NCBI GenBank assembly: GCA_005883215.1
Contig: VAYS01000030.1
Location: 35,207-99,206, forward strand
DNA length: 64,000 bases
Direction of reading: 5' to 3'
From: Actinomycetota bacterium
Lineage (GTDB): Bacteria > Actinomycetota > Thermoleophilia > Solirubrobacterales > Solirubrobacteraceae
The notes below the pieces were generated by a model. The model had not been told where the DNA came from. It ran no database searches and saw nothing but the letters and a program-made list of their open reading frames with translations. Positions within the stretch are counted from its first letter, which is position 1. Every line of letters begins with the position of its first letter. Below, piece by piece: positions 43,381 to 51,320 of the stretch. The position numbers and the translations under genes are program-made.

Positions 43381-44571
43381 ATGAACAAACGCGAGAATCC
43401 TTACACCCCGGGCGCCGGGCGCAAGCCCCCGACCCTGGCGGGGCGCGACGGAGAGCTCGAGGACTTCCGGTTTCTCATCGAGCGTCTCGGCGCCGGCGGC
43501 TATGAGCGAAGCGTCATCTACTCGGGACTCCGGGGTGTCGGCAAGACCGTCCTCTTGATGGAGCTAGACGTGCTCGCCAGCGAGGCGGGATGGGCGACTA
43601 CCGACGTACAGGAGGTGGGCTCTCAGCCGGATTTCCGGGTCACCTTCGCGCGCATGGCCGCGCGGCTGCTGCACGAGATGAGCCGTCGCCACCGGGTCAA
43701 GGAGCGCGTCGACCGCGCCCTCGGGGTGGTCAAGGCGTTCAGTGTCGCCGTGCCGTCAGGCGTGCAGCTCAAGCTGGACGTCGAGGCGGCCTCGGGGATC
43801 GCCGACAGCGGTGATCCCGAGCAGGATCTGGCCGATCTGGTGCGTGAGATCGGCGAGGTCGCGCAAGCCACGCGTGCCGGCGCGCTCTTTCTGATCGACG
43901 AGATGCACAATCTCGATGCCGCATCGCTGGCCGCTATCTGCATCGCCTTTCAGGCCGTCAGCCGCGGCGGCCTCCCCGTAGCGATGGTGGGAGCGGGCCT
44001 GCCCGATTTACAGGTGCGGCTCATGTCCGCAAAGCCATATGCCGATCGCTTGTTCTCCTATCGCGAGCTGGGGCGCCTTCCCGAAGCCGCGGCCTGGACC
44101 GCGCTCGTGGCGCCTTCCGGGACGCTCGGCGTCGAATACGACGAGCAGGCAGCCCGGGCGGTTCTGCTCGAGTCAGCCGGCTACCCCTACTTCATTCAGG
44201 AGTACGGGCTGGAGCTCTGGAATCAGACTGAGGACTCCCCGATCACGCCTGAGGACGTGGAGGCCGTGCGCGCGCTGGTGCGCGACTCACTTGCGCGCAA
44301 TTTCTTCGGCACCCGCTTCCAGCTGGCGACCGACGCCGAGCAGCGCTACCTCGCGGCGATGGCCTCGTTGGGCGATCCACCCTTCCGGGTCGGCGAGATC
44401 GCGCGCGGCTATGGCGCCCGGGATCAGCGTGGTGTTTCCGTCCACCGCGACTCGCTGATTCAGAAAGGCCTGATCTGGAGCCCGCGACGCGGCCAGCTCG
44501 ACTTCACAGTCCCGCTCTTCGCCGAGTACCTGCGCGAAAACCACCCGATCGCCTCCTTCGAGGACGACTGA
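43381..44571 (+). CDS. AAA/STAND-type ATPase (archaeal-ATPase-like), accessory
   Basis: 396 aa. Begins MNKRENPYTPGAGRKPPTLAGRD, a start seen in a family of stand-alone ATP-binding proteins. Walker A GLRGVGKT at 49-56; Walker B ALFLIDEMHNL with D173 E174; a sensor-like block AMVGAGLPDL; a C-terminal winged-helix-like part (about 310-390, RYLAAMASLGDPPFRVGEIARGYG). It has no TM helix. The AAA and wHTH layout recalls Orc1/Cdc6 and STAND switches. No nuclease or other effector is adjacent. Three AT-rich inverted repeats precede it. Function unknown; defence or mobile-element maintenance is possible. Confidence 0.75.
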   Translation: MNKRENPYTPGAGRKPPTLAGRDGELEDFRFLIERLGAGGYERSVIYSGLRGVGKTVLLMELDVLASEAGWATTDVQEVGSQPDFRVTFARMAARLLHEMSRRHRVKERVDRALGVVKAFSVAVPSGVQLKLDVEAASGIADSGDPEQDLADLVREIGEVAQATRAGALFLIDEMHNLDAASLAAICIAFQAVSRGGLPVAMVGAGLPDLQVRLMSAKPYADRLFSYRELGRLPEAAAWTALVAPSGTLGVEYDEQAARAVLLESAGYPYFIQEYGLELWNQTEDSPITPEDVEAVRALVRDSLARNFFGTRFQLATDAEQRYLAAMASLGDPPFRVGEIARGYGARDQRGVSVHRDSLIQKGLIWSPRRGQLDFTVPLFAEYLRENHPIASFEDD

Positions 44572-44604
44572 CCGTACACCCGCCGGCTGGCCGAGAAATT
44601 GCGC

Positions 44605-44632
44605 GTCACAGTTCTCCGCACCCGCGCGTTAT
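44605..44632 (+). promoter_or_regulatory. CGTCAC-type promoter of the small membrane protein
   Basis: GTCACA 44605-44610, 16-base spacer, CGTTAT 44627-44632; ATG at 44653. Confidence 0.7.
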
Positions 44633-44652
44633 CACCTCGACAGACCGTGGCG

Positions 44653-44979
44653 ATGGAGCCGGCACAGCCGCGTGAGAGAAACGGCGTCCCACAGGAGGCT
44701 GCCGTCAGGCTGCCGTCGAACGACGAGCGCGCCGAGCCTGCAGCAGCGCGCACCGACGCTTCCGTGGCTGCCCCGCTCCTCGCCGCCGATGACCTGATAG
44801 GGAGCCAATGGCTGCCGCTCTGGCGGAATGGAGACTCAGTCGATCGGCCGCATTGGCTCCTGTTGACGCCCTTGCGTCAGCACGTGGCAACGGGCGGCCG
44901 GCTCGTGCTGGCCGGCGCGGCAGCGATTGTCGTGCTGTTCTGGGTGCTCGCCGGCTGGCTGATTCTCCAGCTTGCGTAG
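44653..44979 (+). CDS. Small single-pass membrane protein
   Basis: 108 aa. A soluble, acidic N-terminal 80 residues (MEPAQPRERNGVPQEAAVRL, DDLIGSQWLPLWRNGD) and one TM helix at the C-terminus (LVLAGAAAIVVLFWVLAGWLILQLA). Tail-anchored topology, N-terminus inside by the charge rule. No family recognised. Confidence 0.6.
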   Translation: MEPAQPRERNGVPQEAAVRLPSNDERAEPAAARTDASVAAPLLAADDLIGSQWLPLWRNGDSVDRPHWLLLTPLRQHVATGGRLVLAGAAAIVVLFWVLAGWLILQLA

Positions 44980-45174
44980 CCAGCTCGGTTGGCGCTAGTG
45001 CTAGCGCCACCGCCGGGCGCCATCTTCGTGGGCACCGACAGATCGGCGCTTCTGTGGGCGGTCGTCGGTAGCGGGGACGTGCGCGGCGCGCAGCGAGGCT
45101 TACCGCGGCACGGTTGGCGCGCGATTGCGCCAGCGCCGTGCTCGCATAGGCGCTGGCACGGTCAGCGGGTGACC

Positions 45175-45202
45175 GTCACGTTTGGGCCCGCTTTGCCGTT
45201 CT
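45175..45202 (+). promoter_or_regulatory. CGTCAC-type promoter of the 45264 gene
   Basis: GTCACG 45175-45180, 16-base spacer, CGTTCT 45197-45202. The gene itself starts at 45264 behind GGGAG; an ATG also occurs 6 bases after the hexamer, in another frame. Confidence 0.7.
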
Positions 45203-45263
45203 AACGCCATGGGAGCGACGGCGGACGCCGCCGTCGGAATTAGAACAGCAGGGAGATGTCGAC

Positions 45264-46025
45264 ATGAGCGCTCGCGCTTGGTTTGGGCGGTTGGGGCTGG
45301 GACGGCCGAGTCCGGCCATGGTGGTGGCGATCGTGGCGTTGGTGGTCGCTATGGGAGGGCCCTCGATCGCCGCCTCGGGGGTGCTGATCCATTCAAGCTC
45401 TCAGGTCGCCCGGGGGGCGATCAAGGGCAAGAACATCGCCTCGGCGACGATCACCGCGCGCAACCTGGCCTCGGGCAGCGTGCGCCCGGCGACCCTGGAC
45501 CGCGGCCTGCGCGGCCTGATCGCCACCGCCGCGCGCGCCAATAAGTCGGCCGGTGGGCCGGCGGCGCCCGCCGGCGCTAGCGGCGGGGGCGCGATGTCCT
45601 CGGCCCGAGAGGTGATCCGCAAGGACGGCCCCGATAACCAGCCCGGCGGCAAGATGATCACCATCGCCACCATGCCCGCGCTGGACCCCGGGGTATGGGC
45701 GATCTTCGCCAAGACCGTAGTCCAGGGCAAGTTCGATAACACCACCGACCTAAACACGATCCTCACCCGCCTGGGCCAGGGCGGCGACTCAGACGCCGAG
45801 TGTCGACTGGACGCCGCCGGCGACCAGGACGTCACCTTCGCCCCCATCACCGCGCCCAGCGCCAGCCACCTAGCCGGCGCGAGCATGCAGATCACCCGCT
45901 CGCTGGGCGCCCCCGGCGACATCAAGGTCAGCTGCGGCTCAAGCGGCCAACCCTGGCACGCCACCAACACCACCATCATCGCCATCAAACTCTCCGACGC
46001 CCCCCGCCAAGAAGTCACCGGCTGA
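45264..46025 (+). CDS. Anchored/secreted protein with N-terminal signal anchor
   Basis: 253 aa. MSARAWFGRLGLGRPSPAMVVAIVALVVAMGGPSIAASG is a signal anchor of a type common in Solirubrobacterales, followed by the linker GAIKGKNIASATITARNLASGSV. A beta-rich domain of about 150 residues follows (GGKMITIATMPALDPGVWAIFAKTVVQG ... NTTIIAIKLSDAPRQEVTG). Two Cys near 180 and 220. Function unknown, probably cell-envelope. Confidence 0.75.
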   Translation: MSARAWFGRLGLGRPSPAMVVAIVALVVAMGGPSIAASGVLIHSSSQVARGAIKGKNIASATITARNLASGSVRPATLDRGLRGLIATAARANKSAGGPAAPAGASGGGAMSSAREVIRKDGPDNQPGGKMITIATMPALDPGVWAIFAKTVVQGKFDNTTDLNTILTRLGQGGDSDAECRLDAAGDQDVTFAPITAPSASHLAGASMQITRSLGAPGDIKVSCGSSGQPWHATNTTIIAIKLSDAPRQEVTG

Positions 46026-46100
46026 CCCCGTGACCCCGTCTGGAGGGCTGGTGAGCCTGGGAGCGGGCGGGCTATTTCGTCGTTTCCCGGTGGTGAGGCG

Positions 46101-46562
46101 ATGAGCACGCGGGCCCCGGGGGGCCGGGGCCGTGAGGATCACACCTCCACCAACCCGGGCGAATCGGCCGTGCCCGAGCAGGGCGTGATCCGCGTGCTCC
46201 TGTGCGACGACGTCCCGGAGTTTCGGACGTTGATGCGCCTCGCGCTCAAGGACGAACCCGGCCTGGAGGTGGTCGGCGAGGCCGGCGACGGCGCCTCGTG
46301 CATCGCCAAGGTCGCCCGGCTGCGCCCCGACGTGGTGCTGCTGGACCTCTCGATGCCCAGCATCGACGGTATCCAGGTCATTCGGTCGCTCAGGCGCCAC
46401 AGCGCCGAGTGCGCGATCGTCGTGCTTTCGGGCCTGGCCGCGTCGCGGATGAGGGCCCGGGCGATCGAGGCCGGCGCGGACAGCTACCTCGAGAAGGGCG
46501 CGTCGTTCGAGGAGATCCAAAAGACGGTGCACACCAGCGTACGGACCCGGCGCGGCCGATAA
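46101..46562 (+). CDS. Single-domain response regulator (REC only)
   Basis: 153 aa. A 28-residue disordered N-terminus, then a CheY-like receiver: acidic pair in VLLCDDVPEF, the phosphorylatable Asp in DVVLLDLSMPSIDG, Ser/Thr in VVLSGLAA and the conserved Lys in SYLEKGAS. There is no DNA-binding output domain. No histidine kinase is adjacent, so it is an orphan. Confidence 0.92.
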   Translation: MSTRAPGGRGREDHTSTNPGESAVPEQGVIRVLLCDDVPEFRTLMRLALKDEPGLEVVGEAGDGASCIAKVARLRPDVVLLDLSMPSIDGIQVIRSLRRHSAECAIVVLSGLAASRMRARAIEAGADSYLEKGASFEEIQKTVHTSVRTRRGR

Positions 46563-46821
46563 ACCCTGGTCAAAGCGGCGGCGGGTGCTTGCCTGCGGCT
46601 CCTCCGCAGTATGTACCTGGCAGAACCGGGACTCGGGCGCTCGCATTTGGGCCGATTGCTTGCGTGCGCGGCGCGCGCTCGGCATTAGCGGGGCGAGCGT
46701 AATGTCGCCAAGACGTGTCACCGCAGGCGCCCAGCGCCGCCTCTGTCCAGAGCCTGACCTTCCTCGCCGATGCGGGCGTTGTCACCACTCTGACGCCCTG
46801 GTAGGGCGACGGTGGTCCGCC

Positions 46822-46849
46822 GTCACGCTGGCGGGTCCGCGGATGTTGT
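46822..46849 (+). promoter_or_regulatory. CGTCAC-type promoter, leaderless glycosidase transcript
   Basis: GTCACG 46822-46827, 16-base spacer, TGTTGT 46844-46849, then 6 bases to GTG 46856. The rest of 46563-46821 shows no gene. Confidence 0.65.
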
Positions 46850-46855
46850 TGGTCG

Positions 46856-48178
46856 GTGTTCGCGGTCCAGGCGGGGGTCGTTTCAGGGTCGGGTGGCGTC
46901 CGGGAGGCCGGGAGCTCCAACGCTGGTGCGCGGCGACGACGGCGCTGGCGCTCGGCGCTGGTGCTGGCGACGGTGCTGTATGCCGGCTCGGCGACCGGCG
47001 CGAGCGCCCAGCAGGTAGCGGGCGTAAACGTCAACACCCTCGACATCTGGAACTCGTCCTCGCCACCCGGGGGCTACGCCTATCTCCAGCTCGAATACGC
47101 CGCGATCCTGGGCGCGAGGGAGGTTCGGACCGCGATCCGCTGGAACCAGCTCGAGCCGAATGCCCAGGGCGCTTACGACCCGGCGTACCTGTCGGAGATC
47201 GACCAGGTGGTCGGATGGGCTAACTCGTTGGGGATCAAGCCGCTGTTCGTCGTCCTGGGCACGCCGTGCTGGGCGTCGAGCGCGCCTGCCGCGATCACCC
47301 AGGGCTGCGCGGACACCTCGGCCGGCGATGGCTATCCCCCCACCGACGACCGTTACTTCGCCGAAGCGATGTCCCTGCTCGCGCAGCGCTACGGAGCAAA
47401 CGTCGCGGGCTGGGAGATCTGGAACGAGCCCAACCTGGGGTACTTCTGGAACTCGTCCGATCCCGCGGGCGACTACGTGAAGCTGATCCAGGCCGCCTAC
47501 CCGGCGATCAAGCAGGTCAGCTCAGCTCCGGTGCTCGGCGGCGCGGTTTCGCTGAGCGACTATGACTTCGTCAACGCGCTCTACGCCGACGGGATCGAGG
47601 GCAACTTCGATGCGCTCTCGATCCACCCCTACAGCTTCAACGACTCGCCCCTAACGCCGGGCACCCTGTCCTACTACGGCGGGCCGGCGTCAAGCTTCAG
47701 CGACGGGGTTCCGGCAGTCCACGACGTGATGCTCCGGCACGGCGATAGTCGGCAGATGTGGCTGACCGAGTTCGGCTGGCCCACGTCGAGCAACGGGGTC
47801 GACCCCGCGACGCAGGCGACCTACGTCTCGGAGGCATACACCCAGATGCAGGCCTGGCCCTACGTACAGGCTGGCTTCTATTACGAGCTCCAGGACAGCG
47901 GCACCGACCCGGCGGACAGCCAGCAGAACTACGGCCTGCTGCGCAACGACGGCAGCCAGAAGCCCTCGGCGGCGGCGTTTCAGCAAATGGCCACGGCAAC
48001 GACCGTCTCGGCAAGCTCCCCAGCGCCATCTCATACGACTATTGCCGCGGCGCCGGCTCGGACGACCGGCAGCGCAGCGCCCTCTCAGCCGCCGGGCGGG
48101 GTGCCGACGGCGGGGGCGTCGGTCACCTCAGGCTCGGCCCGCCACCCGCCTCGCCTCCCCCGGCACGCCGCGGACTGA
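46856..48178 (+). CDS. Secreted glycoside hydrolase, clan GH-A
   Basis: 440 aa. The GTG start lies 6 bases after the promoter hexamer with no Shine-Dalgarno sequence, so it is probably leaderless. Signal region at about 30-56 (RRRRWRSALVLATVLYAGSATGASAQ). TIM-barrel glycosidase: VRTAIRWNQLEP, GWEIWNEPNLGYFW with acid/base E191, LSIHPYSFN, and nucleophile E305 in MWLTEFGWP. The C-terminal 60 residues are a Ser/Ala/Pro linker. It probably acts on plant or microbial polysaccharide outside the cell. Confidence 0.88.
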   Translation: MFAVQAGVVSGSGGVREAGSSNAGARRRRRWRSALVLATVLYAGSATGASAQQVAGVNVNTLDIWNSSSPPGGYAYLQLEYAAILGAREVRTAIRWNQLEPNAQGAYDPAYLSEIDQVVGWANSLGIKPLFVVLGTPCWASSAPAAITQGCADTSAGDGYPPTDDRYFAEAMSLLAQRYGANVAGWEIWNEPNLGYFWNSSDPAGDYVKLIQAAYPAIKQVSSAPVLGGAVSLSDYDFVNALYADGIEGNFDALSIHPYSFNDSPLTPGTLSYYGGPASSFSDGVPAVHDVMLRHGDSRQMWLTEFGWPTSSNGVDPATQATYVSEAYTQMQAWPYVQAGFYYELQDSGTDPADSQQNYGLLRNDGSQKPSAAAFQQMATATTVSASSPAPSHTTIAAAPARTTGSAAPSQPPGGVPTAGASVTSGSARHPPRLPRHAAD

Positions 48179-48210
48179 GTCGCAAGGCGCCCACGCACCG
48201 AGAATCCGGC

Positions 48211-48238
48211 GTCACACCGGGGCGCCCCGCCCGGTTTT
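48211..48238 (+). promoter_or_regulatory. CGTCAC-type motif without an obvious gene
   Basis: GTCACA 48211-48216, 16-base spacer, GGTTTT 48233-48238. It points toward the 3' end of a minus-strand protease gene and could make an antisense or short transcript. The gap 48179-48474 holds no gene I trust. Confidence 0.4.
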
Positions 48239-48474
48239 GCTGAAGACGGGAGCTCCCCTGGCGGGTCGGTGACGGCCGTGGGGTGGGGCGTTCGTCGGCC
48301 CGGCCGGTGGCAACGGCGGATTGCGCGCAAACTCCCACGACCGTCCTGGTCGTATGCCGCGCCGCCCGGCGCCGCGGGGACAGCCCAGTTCCCGCGGCCG
48401 CCGCCGGTCGGCGTGCGCGGAGCTTCAGCGGCGCCGTCGCACAGCGCCGCTCGCGGAGGCGGCGATCGCGTGCG

Positions 48475-49725
48475 TCAGGGCGCCCCGCCGTTCACGAGCG
48501 TCCAGCTCGAGCCGACGATCGACAGGATCTTCGACATCTGGGTGCCCGCGACCATGCCCGGCTGGTCGGGGCCCTCGGAGAGGTGGCCGCTCCGCGAGAG
48601 AGTGGCGTCGAGGATGATGATGTGGGTGAGGTCGGCGGCGGCGGGCACCGGGTTGCCGGGTGCGGCGTAGTCGCCCACGATCTCGACCCCGGAGCCCGAG
48701 TCTCCCGGTGCCGAGGCCCCGTACCACGCGTACCAGGTGCTCGACGAGAACAGGCCGGCGCTGGTGCGGCAGGTGCCGCCGGTTCCCACCACCACGCCGT
48801 GGCCGCAGTGGCCCACGACCGCGGGCGAGAAGGCGGGGGTGTAGACGGTGGCGCCGGGTGCCGTGACGGTCTGCCCGGGCACGCCGGCGAGCCCGCCGAG
48901 GTAGGCCCCGGTCGGTCCGCCGAATACCGGCATCGTGGGCCTGACCCAGCTGTTGAACTGCGGGTAGAGCGAGATGAGGGCGAAGTCGTCCCCCAAGCCG
49001 TTGTTGTGGGCGATCTTGAACGTGCCGATCGCGTACAGCCCTGGCTCGCAGGAGCCGCCGTTGGCGCAGACGTCCGGCGGCGGGGTGACCACCGCGGTCA
49101 CCGGCGACCCGAGCGCATCCTTGGCGGCGCAGTGGCCGGCGGTCCCCAGGCCGAGCTGGCTGCCGTTTTGGAAGACGAAGTTGGCCGTGCACCAGGCGAA
49201 CCCGTCCGGCACGGACCTGCCACCCACGTTGGTGCAGAACAGGGACAGCAGCCAGGTCCCCGGGCCCAGGCCCACTGGGGGTCGCTCGACCCCGCTGGGG
49301 GTGCTGGGGACGCCGCTGCCGCTCGGCGCGGCGCCGCTCGAATACAGACACGGGCCGCTTCCTCCGCCCCCGCCTCCCGAGGGCGACCCCTTCCCGGCCG
49401 GGCTGCGGTCGACCGAGGACAGGGGTACACCGTGAGGACCCGCCGCTATCACCCGTTGGTACAGCGCCGGGGTGAACCACGCGGGGGCGGGGGTGGAGAT
49501 GGGGACAGCTTGGCCCCAGCCCAACTGCTCGGCGCCGGGGGCGGCGTGGGCGGACGACACGACACCCAGGGCCAGGACCAGCGCGCCCAGGACCGTCCCC
49601 GCCAGGCGGCGCAAGCCTCCTTCGTCGCCGGCGTCCAAGCGGAGGCCTCGGGCGGCCGCCAGCGGCGACCGCAAGGACACCCCGCCCCTGCGGGAAACGC
49701 CGACCCTCCGAGTGCCCCCACTCAT
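48475..49725 (-). CDS. Secreted S1-family (trypsin-like) serine protease
   Basis: 416 aa from ATG 49725. Signal segment at about 42-65 (LAGTVLGALVLALGVVSSAHA). Catalytic triad in context: His in LGTAGHCAAKD, Asp in GLGDDFALISL, Ser in APGDSGSGVEIV. Several Cys pairs suggest disulphides. A Gly/Ser/Pro-rich region precedes the catalytic domain. A small perfect inverted repeat GCGCG-CTTA-CGCGC lies about 25 bases upstream of the start; no CGTCAC motif is seen. Confidence 0.88.
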   Translation of the reverse strand: MSGGTRRVGVSRRGGVSLRSPLAAARGLRLDAGDEGGLRRLAGTVLGALVLALGVVSSAHAAPGAEQLGWGQAVPISTPAPAWFTPALYQRVIAAGPHGVPLSSVDRSPAGKGSPSGGGGGGSGPCLYSSGAAPSGSGVPSTPSGVERPPVGLGPGTWLLSLFCTNVGGRSVPDGFAWCTANFVFQNGSQLGLGTAGHCAAKDALGSPVTAVVTPPPDVCANGGSCEPGLYAIGTFKIAHNNGLGDDFALISLYPQFNSWVRPTMPVFGGPTGAYLGGLAGVPGQTVTAPGATVYTPAFSPAVVGHCGHGVVVGTGGTCRTSAGLFSSSTWYAWYGASAPGDSGSGVEIVGDYAAPGNPVPAAADLTHIIILDATLSRSGHLSEGPDQPGMVAGTQMSKILSIVGSSWTLVNGGAP

Positions 49726-49865
49726 CACGGCGCCTCTACCCAGGATCAAGCGCGCTTACGCGCGCAATCACGCGATTCGTGCGTCCCGGGCTCCGGTCCC
49801 ACCGCTCGGCTGCCTCGGAGGCCGACCGCGACCGCTGAGGAGCTCCGGTGGATGTCGCCTGGGTC

Positions 49866-50270
49866 TCAGGGGATCTGGTAGCCCCGCTTGGCTTTGCGCA
49901 GCTGGCCCTGGGCGGCCATCTTGCTCATGGCGGTCGCGACCGTGCCGCGTCTGAGCCCGGTTCGGGCGGCGACCTCGCCTGAGGTCAAACCGGGCTTGTC
50001 CTGCAGCGCGTCGACGATCCGGCGCTTAGCGCCGCCCGGGTTGGCGCGAGGCGCCGTTCGCTTGGTGGCGGCGGTGGCCGCTTTGGACGGCCTGGCTGTG
50101 CCCGCCGCCCGCCTCGCGCTGGCCCCTCGCCGCGTCCCGGCGTTGTTGGGGTGCAGCGAGATCGCGTGGCGCAACTCGCCGGCCTCCTGGGCGAGCGGCG
50201 CGATCTGCGCCTCGAGCTCCTTGAGTCTCGCCCGCCAGTTCTGCACCGACTCCTGCACGACAGACGCCAT
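49866..50270 (-). CDS. Coiled-coil / winged-helix DNA-binding protein
   Basis: 134 aa; AGGAGGGG 6 bases before the ATG. An N-terminal coiled coil (NWRARLKELEAQIAPLAQEAGELRHAI), a basic Ala/Arg/Lys linker (RRGASARRAAGTARPSKAAT), then a winged helix (AKRRIVDALQDKPGLTSGEVAARTGLRRGTVATAMSKMAAQGQL). The linker recalls nucleoid-associated proteins. It probably acts as a local or global DNA-binding protein. Confidence 0.8.
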   Translation of the reverse strand: MASVVQESVQNWRARLKELEAQIAPLAQEAGELRHAISLHPNNAGTRRGASARRAAGTARPSKAATAATKRTAPRANPGGAKRRIVDALQDKPGLTSGEVAARTGLRRGTVATAMSKMAAQGQLRKAKRGYQIP

Positions 50271-50427
50271 TGCACGCCCCTCCTGGTCGCTGACCGGTAG
50301 CCGTTGGCGCCGAGGGTAACCGCGCGCCGGGCTTCGTGCACGCCAGTCAGACCCGCCACGATGGCGTCGCGGACGACCCCCGATCATCACCCATTTTCAG
50401 GCGCCCGCGGGCCCCGCCCCCCGAATC

Positions 50428-50438
50428 TCGAAATTCGA
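50428..50438. repeat. Small palindrome upstream of the replication-relaxation gene
   Basis: TCGAAATTCGA, perfect about its centre, in a stretch less GC-rich than the rest. The gap 50271-50600 holds no gene. A possible operator or start region for the two-gene operon that follows. Confidence 0.3.
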
Positions 50439-50600
50439 TGGTCAAACCGCGGGGCAGACGCTCTTAACCGGGTGGATGCTCAACCGGTTTCAAACCAGCC
50501 GACTCGCCGCCTGGCCGGATTGGGTCCGGGGTCAGGCAGGCAAACGGGGATGGGCCCGGCAGACCGGGGACGAGGGTCGGGCGACCTGGGGGAGGGGCCG

Positions 50601-51320
50601 GTGGGCGTGAACGCTAGGACGAGCACGGCGAGCGACCGGCGCCTCGCGGTGGCCGCGGGCGTGCGCGATCGCGAGATCGTCGAGTGGATCGCGCGCCTCG
50701 GCGCGGCCGACACCGAGCAGGTGGCGCGCCGGTTCGGGCTGAGCAAGACCTGGGCCTATGAGCGGGTCTCCCGTCTTGTGCGCGAGCGCATGCTCGAGCG
50801 CGTGCGGCCGCTGCCGGGCGTGCCGGCGCTGCTCGTCGCCACCCAGCGCGGCCTGCGCTGGTGCGGGCTGGGTCGGCTGGGGCGTTACCGCGTGGGCGTG
50901 GTCAGGTTCGTCCACGCGAACGCGGTCGTCGACACGGCGGTCGGCATCGAGCTCGCGCACCCGGAGTGGGTCGTGATGGGCGAGCGCGAGCTGCGTGCGC
51001 TCGAGCGCGAGACCGGCGAGGTCGTCGGCAGCTCGGTGGTGGGCGAGCTGCCCAACGGCGCCCCGCGGCTGCATCGCCCCGACCTGCTCGTTCACGCGGA
51101 TGGGCGCACGATCGCGGTCGAGGTCGAGCTGTCGCTCAAGGCGGCCGATCTCCTCACCACGATCTGCCGCGGGTGGGCGCGCAGCCGCGTCGTCGACGAG
51201 GTCTGGTACCTGGCCGCCCCGCGCCCCGCCCACGCCGTCCGCCGTGCGGTCGCGGCGGCGCGGGCCCACGACCGGGTCAAGGTCTTCGACTACCGCGCAC
51301 CGGAGTGGCGCGATGCTTGA
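50601..51320 (+). CDS. Replication-relaxation family-like protein
   Basis: 239 aa. GTG 50601 with GAGGGG upstream. The N-terminal winged helix is DREIVEWIARLGAADTEQVARRFGLSKTWAYERVSRLV. The C-terminal half has RPDLLVHADGRTIAVEVELSLKAAD, a pattern like the PD-(D/E)xK nuclease core (D...ExE/K). Such proteins accompany conjugative and plasmid coupling ATPases in actinobacteria. It overlaps the next gene by 8 bases. Confidence 0.75.
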   Translation: MGVNARTSTASDRRLAVAAGVRDREIVEWIARLGAADTEQVARRFGLSKTWAYERVSRLVRERMLERVRPLPGVPALLVATQRGLRWCGLGRLGRYRVGVVRFVHANAVVDTAVGIELAHPEWVVMGERELRALERETGEVVGSSVVGELPNGAPRLHRPDLLVHADGRTIAVEVELSLKAADLLTTICRGWARSRVVDEVWYLAAPRPAHAVRRAVAAARAHDRVKVFDYRAPEWRDA

